Shown here: positions 9,334-18,581 of the stretch, in pieces
Layout of the letters: the number at the start of each line of letters is the position of its first letter
Numbering within the stretch: the first letter of the stretch is position 1
NCBI RefSeq assembly: GCF_000447295.1
Contig: NZ_KE650771.1
Location: 62,001 to 126,000 of the forward strand
Direction of reading: 5' to 3'
Source of the DNA: Fischerella sp. PCC 9431
Lineage (GTDB): Bacteria > Cyanobacteriota > Cyanobacteriia > Cyanobacteriales > Nostocaceae
Length of the DNA stretch: 64,000 nucleotides
The notes under the pieces: model-generated
The model's database searches: none
The model's input: the letters and a program-made list of their open reading frames with translations, nothing else
Told to the model about the DNA's origin: nothing
Program-made: the position numbers and the translations under genes

Positions 9334-10539
9334 TCAGTCCGGGGCTGCATTAATCGGAAAGTTCGCCATAAAGGCGAGAGCATAAGACAAAGCTGGAGCT
9401 TTGAAACTAGCCCATAAGCCAGTTACCTCTGGCGTTGGTTCCACTTTTGTTGTTGGGAATTCTTTTTTTTTGGTTGGCGCAGGAGTAACTAGTTTTTCTG
9501 CTTGCATCTGGACATCAGAGTGTTTCTGTGTCCCCGCCTCTTTTTGAATAACATGCGGTGCAGTCGTCTCCCCCTGTGCTAATTGCATCAAACCAACCCA
9601 GCGAGATGCTTTGATATTGTTTGGTTGATAGGCGATCGCCACTGATGCTGCATCACAATTGACACGGACGTTTGTAACTTGGGGATCAGCTTCGAGCAAT
9701 CTCTCCAAGCGTTTTGCGTAATCTCGGTCATGAGCAAGTTTTGGTATGCTCATCCTAATACGTCCCGGAATTGCATGAACAATGTTGTAAGTAATCTTTG
9801 CATTGTCCACATTTTTTGCTGGGAATAATTCTTGTTTGACAGTTGTGATTTGCTCCACTTTTGCTAAAGAGGTTTGAGGTGTATCTTGATGGTTTGTTAT
9901 CGGTTGGGTTGCAGAAGCTGTATTCAATTTTTTATTCTTTTTAGTTCCCAATAATTGAGGTTCTATATAGTCAATCACACGTCGGGTAGCGTCTGCTGTA
10001 ATCATGTATACCGGAATTGCTGCTAACCCGTTAATTCCTATCGCCCCCGTGACTCCTAACCCTGCAAATAAAGGAATAAACGAAAGTCCTTGCTCTTTCC
10101 AAAATTCTACAGATTTCCAAGCAGCAAAGGCATCACTATTATTTTCGCAATCAGAAATAGCTTGATATTGCTGAATGCCAAACTCTTGCAGTATTGTCAA
10201 CATCTCTGGCAAAGACAGCCTAGCTTCATCAAATTTAACCACTAAACTACTCGTTTTGTGATTAATCGTGATTTCCGTGACACCATCATGCTGCCGTAAT
10301 TGCCGGGATAAACTTTCAAGTATCGAGCTATGATTGACATCAGTGGCACGGATTCGCACACGGCCTTGAGTTACATGAATAATTTTCAACTTGCCAAGCA
10401 TAGATTGTGCGGTTGACCGTGTAGATACTTCACCCTTATGGTTACGAACTTCATCGCTCTGCTGATGAGCAAAGATTAAGTCAGAAGATGGTTGCAGCGC
10501 TTGACCTAACCCCTCGCGACTACTAATAGTTTTTGTCAT
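9334..10539 (-). CDS. membrane protein with two HMA-like domains
   Basis: 401 aa. HMA-like domain 1 (about 50-120, starting GRVRIRATDV) is followed by a hydrophobic segment (about 148-185, LFAGLGVTGAIGINGLAA), a polar linker, HMA-like domain 2 (about 250-325, GRIRMSIPKL) and a short hydrophobic C-terminus (about 375-398). No CxxC is present. It is the first gene of the cluster; a 95-bp gap separates it from the def stop codon and contains a TATACA-like -10 box on the minus strand near 10608. It likely starts an operon with the three-domain protein. Confidence 0.7.
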   Translation of the reverse strand: MTKTISSREGLGQALQPSSDLIFAHQQSDEVRNHKGEVSTRSTAQSMLGKLKIIHVTQGRVRIRATDVNHSSILESLSRQLRQHDGVTEITINHKTSSLVVKFDEARLSLPEMLTILQEFGIQQYQAISDCENNSDAFAAWKSVEFWKEQGLSFIPLFAGLGVTGAIGINGLAAIPVYMITADATRRVIDYIEPQLLGTKKNKKLNTASATQPITNHQDTPQTSLAKVEQITTVKQELFPAKNVDNAKITYNIVHAIPGRIRMSIPKLAHDRDYAKRLERLLEADPQVTNVRVNCDAASVAIAYQPNNIKASRWVGLMQLAQGETTAPHVIQKEAGTQKHSDVQMQAEKLVTPAPTKKKEFPTTKVEPTPEVTGLWASFKAPALSYALAFMANFPINAAPD

Positions 10540-10634
10540 TTACCCAATAGTTACCTCAAACCCAAAAGGTTAACATCAGATTAAATTTAACTTAAATTTC
10601 CGCCTTTTGTATAGCTCTTTAGAATTATTTTTTA

Positions 10635-11168
10635 TCAAATATTATTAATTACTAATTTTTGGTATTCTTGATCCGTGACAATGTCTAAGTTGCTTTCTAA
10701 ACGGTCTAGAAACACTATACCATCAAAATGATCGTATTCGTGTTGAAAGATACGAGCCACAAAATTAGTTAACAATTGTTTTTGTATCTCACCATTTCTG
10801 TCTGTGTATTCAACTTCTACTGACTCATACCTTGGTACTAAACCCCTGATTCCAGGAATACTTAAGCAACCTTCCCAATCTTTCTTCACGGTACTAGAAT
10901 GAGCAATAATCCGGGGATTAATCATAGCTGTGGGTTCCATATGTGGAGCATGAGGATACCTGGGATTAGGGCGTGACGCCACAATCATGACACGATATGG
11001 TTGAGCAATCTGAGGAGCAGCAATACCTACACCGTTAGCTTCACCAACGGTAACAATTAAATCATCAATTAGTTTCTGAATGACTTCGTCTTGGATATTT
11101 TCAACTTCAGTTGCTTTTTGACGAAGTATGGGATTACCTAGTTGAATAATTGAGAGCATTTCGCTCAT
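10635..11168 (-). CDS. def: peptide deformylase
   Basis: 177 aa. It removes the formyl group from the N-terminal methionine of new proteins. All three family motifs are present: GVGIAAPQ, EGCLS (metal-binding Cys) and QHEYDH (metal-binding His pair and catalytic Glu). Length is normal for the family. The gene lies 67 bp downstream of the HtrA-type protease gene on the same strand, and 95 bp upstream of the HMA-domain cluster. Confidence 0.96.
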   Translation of the reverse strand: MSEMLSIIQLGNPILRQKATEVENIQDEVIQKLIDDLIVTVGEANGVGIAAPQIAQPYRVMIVASRPNPRYPHAPHMEPTAMINPRIIAHSSTVKKDWEGCLSIPGIRGLVPRYESVEVEYTDRNGEIQKQLLTNFVARIFQHEYDHFDGIVFLDRLESNLDIVTDQEYQKLVINNI

Positions 11169-11235
11169 GATTTAAAACTCCTAATATAAATATTAAGAAT
11201 TATCAATTATAAGATATTCTCAATTTATGAATAAA

Positions 11236-12564
11236 TTAACTTTCACGCTGAACTGGCAAAGCAGCAGGTCGGACTGCAACTTGCAAATTACGTCCATTGC
11301 GTTGTACTTCTAATTGTAACGGGACTCCTATTCTACTGTTTTCTACTAATTTTTGCACTTGTTCTACATCAGTGACAGACTGGCTATTGATACTTTGAAT
11401 CACATCACCTTCTCGTAGTCCAGCATTGTCTGCGGGAGAGCGTCCTATAACATTAATCAATAAAACCCCTTTATCTGTTGTGATATTAATCCCTAATTTA
11501 CCGATTCTGTCTTTAATTTCGGGTGTCAGCGTCATCATCTGAATCCCCAAATAGGGATGGTCTACTTTCCCATTATTAATTAATTCTTCAGCAATTCTTC
11601 GAGCAGTGCTAATAGGAATAGCAAAACCTAAGCCTTGAGCGCCACGAATAATGGCGGTGTTCATGCCAATGACTTGTCCACGACTATTGAGTAAAGGACC
11701 GCCAGAGTTACCAGGATTAATCGCAGCATCAGTTTGAATATAATCAACACGTTTATCACTAGCCCCGATCGCACTACCGGAACGTCCTGTAGCACTGATA
11801 ATTCCAGAAGTGACAGTATTGTCTAAACCCAAAGGATTACCGATCGCAATTACTGCTTCTCCTGGTTGCAAACTCTCAGAATTACCCAAAGCAATAGTTG
11901 GCAAATTTTTAGTGTTAATTGTCACTACAGCAACATCAGTGACTGGGTCTTCCCCTATTACTCGTCCGTCAAAAGTACGACCATCTTTTAACCTTACTGT
12001 CACTGTATCAGCACCATTGACGACATGAGAGTTGGTCAAAATTTGACCATTGGCATTGATAATAAAACCAGAGCCACTACCCCGCTCAATTCGTTGTCGA
12101 GGTTGTGGTTCATCTGCAAAAAATCGCCGGAAAAATGGATCACCAAAGTCATCGATTCTGGGTGATGTGATCGTTCTCGCAGAATCAATGCGAACCACAG
12201 CTGGTCCTACCTTTTGCACCACATTCACCACAAAGTTAGGATCTCCAGATGATTGCAAAATAGGAGGAGGAGCAGGAACAGGAGCGCTAATCGGGTTTTG
12301 CACTTGAGAATTAGGTGTTTGATTTCCCGGTATGTTTACGTTACGATTACACCCAGTTATGGATATAAATGCTACACCAACCACAAACAGTAAGTGCATA
12401 GAAGACACGGAAACGAACTGACACGGGAACGCGGAGAATTTCTTAAACAGACTCTCCGCGTCATCGTGTTTAATCATCACCATGTCTTCTGAAACTGCGT
12501 CTGTTAACTTATTTAACTCAGTATTAAGATTTCTTTGTAGCAAGTTCTTGTCTGCTTTCTTCAT
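11236..12564 (-). CDS. HtrA/Deg-type serine protease with one PDZ domain
   Basis: 442 aa as drawn. Catalytic triad: H180 (LTNSHVV), D210 (DPVTDVAVV), S287 (NPGNSGGPL). A C-terminal PDZ domain includes PADNAGLREGDVIQSI. It corresponds to cyanobacterial HhoA/HhoB/HtrA, periplasmic or thylakoid-lumen quality-control proteases. The first 55 residues are polar and unlike a signal peptide; from Met56 the sequence reads MHLLFVVGVAFISITGC, a signal peptide with a lipobox-like end (Cys72). So either translation begins at Met56 (position 12399), giving a lipoprotein, or the protein is anchored by an internal helix. Which of the Hho/Htr paralogues this is cannot be told. Confidence 0.93.
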   Translation of the reverse strand: MKKADKNLLQRNLNTELNKLTDAVSEDMVMIKHDDAESLFKKFSAFPCQFVSVSSMHLLFVVGVAFISITGCNRNVNIPGNQTPNSQVQNPISAPVPAPPPILQSSGDPNFVVNVVQKVGPAVVRIDSARTITSPRIDDFGDPFFRRFFADEPQPRQRIERGSGSGFIINANGQILTNSHVVNGADTVTVRLKDGRTFDGRVIGEDPVTDVAVVTINTKNLPTIALGNSESLQPGEAVIAIGNPLGLDNTVTSGIISATGRSGSAIGASDKRVDYIQTDAAINPGNSGGPLLNSRGQVIGMNTAIIRGAQGLGFAIPISTARRIAEELINNGKVDHPYLGIQMMTLTPEIKDRIGKLGINITTDKGVLLINVIGRSPADNAGLREGDVIQSINSQSVTDVEQVQKLVENSRIGVPLQLEVQRNGRNLQVAVRPAALPVQRES

Positions 12565-12809
12565 CCGTGCTTACTTCTCCATCTGAATCTATGAGTGATA
12601 GGATATTGCCTACCGGGGGAATCTAAACATTAAATCAGTTAACAGTTAACAGTTAACAGTTATCAAATTTATGGTACGAACTCAACAATTTTGAATTTTA
12701 GATTTTGGGTTGACCCTGCTAACTAATAACTGATAATTGATAACTGATAACTGTTAAGTTAGTGCTTGCTTATATTTATTGTGACGGTTAGCAGCAAAGG
12801 TGGTAGATA
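12565..12809. other. dnaA upstream region with short repeats
   Basis: It holds heptamer-type repeats (aacagtt units at about 12636-12661; gataactgataactgtt at about 12733-12757). It must contain the dnaA promoter and that of the divergent protease gene, but no clear boxes were picked out. No DnaA box match was noticed here. Confidence 0.4.
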
Positions 12810-14183
12810 ATGGCAATTCCCATAGATAGTCTGTGGAGTCAAGTTCTGGAACGCTTGCAGTTAGAACTATCCCGTCCTACCTTTGAAACTTGGATCAGAA
12901 CTGCTAGCGCTGAACGATTAGAAAATAACTATTTAGTTATTCGTACTCCCAACCCCTTTGCTCGTAATTGGCTACAAAAATATTACATCAAGACAATTGC
13001 TAATGTTGTTCAGGATATTCTGGGTTATCCTGTAGTAATTTATATTACTGTTGCTCAAGGTGATGATGTGTCTCAGTTTACAGATAAAGATGCTTCTTTA
13101 TCGTTACCACCTCAGAGTAATATCGCTGATCATGCTGTTAAAAATCGGCTAAAGACTACTGAACTCAATCCCAAATATACCTTTTCACGATTTGTAGTCG
13201 GAGCTAATAATCGTATGGCTCATGCTGCGTCTTTGGCGGTTGCGGAATCACCCGGTAGAGAATTTAATCCCTTGTTTTTGTGTGGTGGTGTGGGTTTAGG
13301 TAAAACTCATCTCATGCAGGCGATCGGACATTATCGTTTAGAAATTTGCCCAGATTCAAAAATATTCTATGTTTCTACCGAACATTTTACTAATGATTTA
13401 ATCACTGCTATTCGCAAAGATAGTATGCAAAGTTTTCGCGAACACTACCGAGCAGCAGATTTGATTTTAGTTGATGATATTCAGTTTATTGAAGGTAAAG
13501 AATATACCCAAGAAGAGTTTTTTCACACATTTAATACTTTACATGAAGCTGGCAAACAAGTTGTGATTGCTTCTGATCGTCCTCCTAATCAAATCCCTCG
13601 GTTGCAAGAACGTCTCAGTTCTCGGTTTGCAATGGGCTTGATAGCTGATATCCAACCGCCAGATTTAGAAACTAGAATGGCTATTCTGCAAAAAAAAGCC
13701 GAGTATGAGAATATCCGTTTACCGGAAGATGTAATTGAATATATTGCCTCTAATTACACCTCGAATATTCGAGAATTGGAAGGAGCATTTATTCGAGTGT
13801 TGGCATATGTTTCTATTTGGGGTTTATCTATGACTGTAGAAAATATTGCACCACTATTAGAACCTCCTACTCAAAAAGCAGAAGCAACCCCGGAAACAAT
13901 TTTGACTATTATTGCCGATGAGTTTAATGTTACCATTGAAGACCTGAAAGGCAACTCACGACGACGAGAAATTAGTTGGTCTCGTCAAATAGGAATGTAT
14001 CTAATGCGGCAGCACACGGATTTAAGTTTGCCTAGAATCGGAGAGGAGTTTGGTGGGAAAGACCACACAACAGTTATGTACAGTTGTGAGAAAATTACTC
14101 AATTAAAAGAAACAGATAAAAACTTGGCACAAACACTACGCCAACTAAGCGATCGCATTAATCTGACAAGCCGTCCTAAGTAG
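12810..14183 (+). CDS. dnaA: chromosomal replication initiator DnaA
   Basis: 457 aa. Domain I (1-75), a short linker, AAA+ domain III with Walker [10 protein letters not shown] (159-167) and Walker [10 protein letters not shown], and domain IV with the DnaA-box-binding signature [15 protein letters not shown] near the C-terminus. It unwinds the origin and loads the replicative helicase. In many cyanobacteria dnaA is dispensable or separated from dnaN; here dnaA and dnaN are adjacent with a cluster of DnaA boxes between them. Confidence 0.98.
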   Translation: MAIPIDSLWSQVLERLQLELSRPTFETWIRTASAERLENNYLVIRTPNPFARNWLQKYYIKTIANVVQDILGYPVVIYITVAQGDDVSQFTDKDASLSLPPQSNIADHAVKNRLKTTELNPKYTFSRFVVGANNRMAHAASLAVAESPGREFNPLFLCGGVGLGKTHLMQAIGHYRLEICPDSKIFYVSTEHFTNDLITAIRKDSMQSFREHYRAADLILVDDIQFIEGKEYTQEEFFHTFNTLHEAGKQVVIASDRPPNQIPRLQERLSSRFAMGLIADIQPPDLETRMAILQKKAEYENIRLPEDVIEYIASNYTSNIRELEGAFIRVLAYVSIWGLSMTVENIAPLLEPPTQKAEATPETILTIIADEFNVTIEDLKGNSRRREISWSRQIGMYLMRQHTDLSLPRIGEEFGGKDHTTVMYSCEKITQLKETDKNLAQTLRQLSDRINLTSRPK

Positions 14184-14216
14184 GGGATCAGGGATCTGGG
14201 ATAGGGAGGACAAATC

Positions 14217-14310
14217 AATTCAAAATTCAAAATTCAAAATTCAAAACTCAAAATTCAAAATTCAAAATTCAAAATTCAAAATTCAAAATTCAAAATTCAA
14301 AATTCAAAAT
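14217..14310. repeat. heptanucleotide tandem repeat (caaaatt)n
   Basis: About 13 copies of the 7-bp unit caaaatt with one variant unit. This is the short tandemly repeated repetitive (STRR) class known from heterocystous cyanobacteria. It lies between the dnaA stop and the DnaA boxes, adding AT-rich DNA beside the presumed origin. Confidence 0.9.
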
Positions 14311-14361
14311 ATAAGAACTTGTTCTCTGTTCCCCGTTCCCTATTCCCTATCCAATGACCAT

Positions 14362-14545
14362 TGATCAACAACTAAAAATTATTAAGTAAACTATAAAAAA
14401 GTATTAAGAATAAATTAGATTGTGGAAAATTATAAAGATTCTGTGGAAAACTCATAAAGATTCTGTGGAAAACTTTAGTGAGCATAATTACCTTGTGGAA
14501 AAAGTTCCCAGCTTTTCCACAAGTTTTCCACAGTTTACACACATT
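14362..14545. other. oriC: probable replication origin (oriC)
   Basis: Six 9-bp DnaA-box-like sequences match TTTTCCACA: four in the TGTGGAAAA orientation (14421-14429, 14442-14450, 14464-14472, 14494-14502) and two opposed (14513-14521, 14524-14532). An AT-rich stretch at 14362-14420 could be the unwinding element. Position between dnaA and dnaN is the classical bacterial arrangement. Origin activity is inferred; a GC-skew profile over the whole chromosome would be needed. Confidence 0.8.
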
Positions 14546-14659
14546 TGTGGTTAGTGGTTATTAGTTCCCAGCAATCTCCGATTCCCGATCCCTAATCCCC
14601 AATCCCCAATCCTTGCCTAAGAGTGCTAACATATCCAAGCACACCAGCTAACTCTGACC

Positions 14660-15829
14660 ATGAAACTCGTTTGTACTCAAAGCGATCTCAGTACTCACCT
14701 CTCGCTAACCAGCCGTGCTGTTCCTTCTCGTCCCACTCATCCAGTTCTAGCGAATGTGCTGTTGCAGGCTGATGCTGAAACAAATCAAGTAAGCTTAACA
14801 GCATTTGATTTGAGTTTGGGTATACGGACTAGTTTCAGTGCTGAGGTGTTACAACCAGGAGCGATCGCTTTACCTGCGAAACTGCTTAATGATATAGTTT
14901 CTCGTTTACCAGATGGAGAAATTACTCTAGACGATGAATCATCTTCTACAACCGAGAACTTACCAGACTATAGCGGTTTAATTGTTACACTCACACCTAA
15001 GAGCGGACGTTATCAGGTACGAGCAATGGGAGGCGAAGAATTTCCAGAATTACCTGTCATTGAAAATGCTCAACCTATGCAGTTCAGTGCTACTACCCTA
15101 ATTGAGGGTTTGCGGGGTTCATTATTTGCTACTAGTGCAGATGAAACGAAGCAAGTACTGACTGGCGTACATTTGACAGTTAAGCAAGATACCCTCGAAT
15201 TTGCCGCTACTGATGGACATCGTCTCGCAGTCGTAGAAACTACAAATGAGAGTCCAGATGCTAGTGGTGAAGATAGTTTAGAAGTAACAGTACCGGCAAG
15301 AGCCTTGCGCGAACTAGAACGAATGTTGGCTCATAGTTCGGAATCTGAAGAACCTGTGGCTTTGTATTTTGATCAAGGTCAAGTTGTATTTGAATGGCAG
15401 CATCAACGCTTGACTAGCCGTACTTTAGAAGGGCAGTATCCTGCTTACCGTTTACTTATTCCTAAACAATTTCAAAGGGAATTGACATTAGAAAGAAAGC
15501 AATTATTAAGTAGTTTAGAACGAATTGCTGTACTTGCAGACCAAAAGAATAATTTGGTAAAAGTCAGCGTTAATGGCGATGCTCAAGAAATAACTTTATC
15601 TGTGGAATCTCAAGATGTGGGTAGCGCAATGGAATCCATGCCAGCTCAGATATCAGGAGAAGATATAGATATTGCTTTTAACATTAAATATTTAATGGAA
15701 GGGTTAAAAGCTTTGCCAGCTTCCGAAATTTTGATACAGATGAATACAGAACTTACCCCAGTGATTTTTACTCCTTTGGGTGGTTTGAAGATGACCTATT
15801 TAGCTATGCCTGTACAGCTGCGTAATTGA
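14660..15829 (+). CDS. dnaN: DNA polymerase III beta subunit (sliding clamp)
   Basis: 389 aa. Begins MKLVCTQSDLSTHLSLTSRA and ends with the family C-terminus YLAMPVQLRN. It forms the ring clamp that tethers polymerase III. Recognisable three-fold clamp repeats, including AATDGHRLAVVE of the first-second domain junction. Slightly longer than the E. coli protein owing to small insertions, as usual in cyanobacteria. It follows the probable oriC. Confidence 0.97.
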   Translation: MKLVCTQSDLSTHLSLTSRAVPSRPTHPVLANVLLQADAETNQVSLTAFDLSLGIRTSFSAEVLQPGAIALPAKLLNDIVSRLPDGEITLDDESSSTTENLPDYSGLIVTLTPKSGRYQVRAMGGEEFPELPVIENAQPMQFSATTLIEGLRGSLFATSADETKQVLTGVHLTVKQDTLEFAATDGHRLAVVETTNESPDASGEDSLEVTVPARALRELERMLAHSSESEEPVALYFDQGQVVFEWQHQRLTSRTLEGQYPAYRLLIPKQFQRELTLERKQLLSSLERIAVLADQKNNLVKVSVNGDAQEITLSVESQDVGSAMESMPAQISGEDIDIAFNIKYLMEGLKALPASEILIQMNTELTPVIFTPLGGLKMTYLAMPVQLRN

Positions 15830-15993
15830 ATCTAAATTTAAATATAGGATTCCTATTTGATTTTTGCGAAGCTAGATATACTTTCTATTAAAAGTTATTC
15901 CTTCCCTGTTAAGAGTTTTCAGGATTAAGTTTATAAATCCAACTGAATTTTTATACAGCGTGTGCTTGGTGTGAATGAAGCAATCAAACTTGT

Positions 15994-16839
15994 ATGAAGG
16001 AAACATGGATCTCTCAGCGCCGCACTATTCAACTACCTGGCTTAACCATTGATCGACATATCTCATTACCAAACGAGCTTGAGTTTTCTGGATGTAATCA
16101 TCATCTGCTTTGTCTGCTGTTAAGTGATGGTAATGAACAAAAACTGACTCGCATCGGTGAACAAGAATCTAAAAAACCTCAAACTAAAGGAGATTTTTGG
16201 ATTTGCCCTGCCAAGGTGTCAGGACTTTGGGCATGGGAAAGTACCGATGAGTCACTAATGTTTGTGATTGACCCACTCTTTTTATGCCGAATGGCAGAGG
16301 AAACATTGGGGTTGGATGCAAACAATGTTGAGTTGCTCAGTACAGTGAGTGTTCACGATCCACAAATTGAAGCGATCGCTCGTCTGTTTCAAACAGAATT
16401 TGATACGAGTGATATCGGTGGGCAACTTTATCTCGAATCACTGACACAGGTGTTTTTCGTTCACTTACTGCGACAATACTGTGCCTTTCAACCGAAAAAG
16501 CTAAACGATATAGAAAATTTGCCTAACAATCGAATTCAGCAAGTACTGGACTACATACACACTTATTTAGAACGACCACTTCATCTAGCTGAATTAGCAG
16601 AAATTTCGGGCATTAGTCAATATCATTTTTGCCGATTATTTAAGCACTCAATGGGTATAGCACCTTACCAGTACGTGCTTCAGCAACGAATGGAAAAAGC
16701 TAAAGAACTATTACAACAAAAGAAACATGCGATCGCTGAAATAGCACTGCTAGTTGGTTTTGCAGATCAAAGTCGTTTCACTAGACATTTTAGAAAACAT
16801 GTCGGAGTCACACCCAGAATGTTTTTAAAGAAAAATTAG
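15994..16839 (+). CDS. AraC-family transcriptional regulator
   Basis: 281 aa. The C-terminal 100 residues (about 181-280) hold both AraC helix-turn-helices: LAELAEISGISQYHFCRLFK and IAEIALLVGFADQSRFTRHF, ending in GVTPRMF. The N-terminal 170 residues would be a cupin-type sensing domain. It is followed after 175 bp by a membrane protein and a NicO-type metal exporter on the same strand, so it may regulate these; that is inference from position. It is unrelated in sequence to the araC remnant near 2 kb. Confidence 0.9.
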   Translation: MKETWISQRRTIQLPGLTIDRHISLPNELEFSGCNHHLLCLLLSDGNEQKLTRIGEQESKKPQTKGDFWICPAKVSGLWAWESTDESLMFVIDPLFLCRMAEETLGLDANNVELLSTVSVHDPQIEAIARLFQTEFDTSDIGGQLYLESLTQVFFVHLLRQYCAFQPKKLNDIENLPNNRIQQVLDYIHTYLERPLHLAELAEISGISQYHFCRLFKHSMGIAPYQYVLQQRMEKAKELLQQKKHAIAEIALLVGFADQSRFTRHFRKHVGVTPRMFLKKN

Positions 16840-17014
16840 AGTTCTGCGAGCAGAATCTCAATGGCAAGAATGACCTAAATCATGGTTTTCCATAGCAAGA
16901 AAAGTCTATCGTTTATCCAGTAGCCCGTTGTATCTTCATCTGTAGGTCTACGGTTAAGAATTCCTCACCAGTAAATGCAATACTTTACAGGGTTAAAGTC
17001 ATACTAGTAAATTT

Positions 17015-17452
17015 ATGAGCAAAATCAGTCGTATCTTGCTTTCTGTTGTTCTCGTTAGCACTGCTGTGGTTTCCGTAGCCGTGGATTGGAACGTGACTCA
17101 CCTTTTCAATCCCGAATGGCATCCTCATGCTAAATTCCATGATGCGGTGATGCTGTGGTTGCTGAGTGGAATGAGTATTGTGGCGCTGTGGTTGCTATGG
17201 AAAAGATCAACAGAACCCGACATCGGTTATACCGTTGCAATGTTGGTGCCTGTTATCTTCTGGTCTCCCTTTTTCTTTGTGACGTTAGTCATTCCCGGAA
17301 CCAGTTTGCAAGCCGACCTCAAAGAAGCTCCGCCAATAGTAGCGGGTATTCCTATTTATCCGAATGTCGCGGTTGCAACGGTTAGTGTGATTTTGGCATT
17401 GGTTGGCTACGCCTTGTACCGTGTTTCTAGGTCTCAAGAGAGCCGTCTATGA
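17015..17452 (+). CDS. small four-helix membrane protein
   Basis: 145 aa with four hydrophobic helices (about 6-24, 42-62, 72-95, 112-136). The loop after helix 1 reads DWNVTHLFNPEWHPHAKFHD, rich in His and aromatic residues; I recall this pattern from an uncharacterised family (possibly DUF6640). Its stop overlaps the start of the downstream NicO gene by 4 bp (ATGA), so the two are translationally coupled and probably act together, perhaps in nickel or cobalt handling. No catalytic motif seen. Confidence 0.7.
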   Translation: MSKISRILLSVVLVSTAVVSVAVDWNVTHLFNPEWHPHAKFHDAVMLWLLSGMSIVALWLLWKRSTEPDIGYTVAMLVPVIFWSPFFFVTLVIPGTSLQADLKEAPPIVAGIPIYPNVAVATVSVILALVGYALYRVSRSQESRL

Positions 17453-18252
17453 AACTTATCTTGATAGCCAGCTTTGCATTGCTAGTAATTTTCTTGCCTA
17501 GTCAGCCTGCTCTAGCTCATATTGGACATGGTGGCTTCATGACGCAAAACCTAGCTCGCATGACTCTATCTCCAACATTAATGTTAAGCGGGATAGGCAT
17601 CGCCTTGATTGCGGGAGCCGGACATGCTCTCTCACCCGGACATGGGAAAACGATGGTAGCAGCGTATCTCGTCGGCTCGCGGGGTACTCCTCAACAGGCA
17701 GTCGTGCTAAGTTTGGTGACAACGCTTACTCACACGATTAGCGTTTTCGCACTGGGTTTTTTAGCGCTATTTTTGTCCGGATATGTCCTCCCAGAGCAGT
17801 TGTATCCTGTTCTCAGTTTGCTAAGTGGATTAATGGTTTGTGGTGTTGGCTTTTGGTTGCTTGATCGACATCTCAACTCCGTACCGAAACATGATCACCA
17901 CGCTCACAATCATTCCCATAATCACATTCATCATCCTGCCAATTCTCAAGTAAAGTTCCAGTCTCTTCTAACATTAGGAATTGCAGGTGGACTAGTTCCT
18001 TGCCCGTCGGCATTAGTGTTGTTGTTGAGTGCGATCGCTCTTCATCAAACTGCATACGGTTTGCTATTAGTATGTGCATTCAGTTTTGGATTAGCAGTTG
18101 TATTAGTGAGTATTGGTTTAACGGTTATCTATGCTCACCAATGGCTGAAGCGTTTTTCGTGGGTTCAACCCTTGCAACAGTATGCTTCCAAAATCAGTGC
18201 GATCATGGTGATTGCTTTAGGAAGTGTACTGATTGCTTGTGCTGTAATTTAG
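17449..18252 (+). CDS. NicO-family nickel/cobalt exporter
   Basis: 267 aa. Signal-peptide-like start (ILIASFALLVIFLPSQPALA), then six helices. Family motifs: GHALSPGHGKTMVAAYLVGS, a conserved THT, a His-rich cytoplasmic loop (DHHAHNHSHNHIHH) and GGLVPCPSALVLLL. RcnA/NicO proteins move Ni2+ or Co2+ out of the cell. It overlaps the 145-aa membrane protein gene by 4 bp. The nearby AraC regulator might respond to metal or to a downstream effect, but no operator was recognised. Confidence 0.9.
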   Translation: MKLILIASFALLVIFLPSQPALAHIGHGGFMTQNLARMTLSPTLMLSGIGIALIAGAGHALSPGHGKTMVAAYLVGSRGTPQQAVVLSLVTTLTHTISVFALGFLALFLSGYVLPEQLYPVLSLLSGLMVCGVGFWLLDRHLNSVPKHDHHAHNHSHNHIHHPANSQVKFQSLLTLGIAGGLVPCPSALVLLLSAIALHQTAYGLLLVCAFSFGLAVVLVSIGLTVIYAHQWLKRFSWVQPLQQYASKISAIMVIALGSVLIACAVI

Positions 18253-18581
18253 AATCTCCCCGCTTCAAGGAAAGATTGCCGCACCGGAATTTCAATCCAG
18301 AACTCTGTACCATACCCTGGACGGGAATCACATTATTTCAGTAATTAACAAAAAAATATACAGATTTTTTATACAGGATGATGCTTTAAAATCTAATTTT
18401 GCTAGACTAATAACTTGAACAGTGTAGATAAAATAAATGTTTTTGGTAGATGCTTATAATGAGATATAGAATCATTTACCTTGCTGTAATTTGATAATAT
18501 CTCATTTCAAAAACTGCCAAGTTAGTAAAATCAAATTTTATGCTGTTGTCCATGAGTAAAACATGGTAACAGTCCAAAAGT
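18253..18581. other. intergenic region between converging genes
   Basis: About 330 bp, AT-rich in its right half. No gene, repeat or terminator hairpin was clearly recognised. No recognisable remainder of a longer GAF protein was found beyond its stop codon. Confidence 0.4.
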
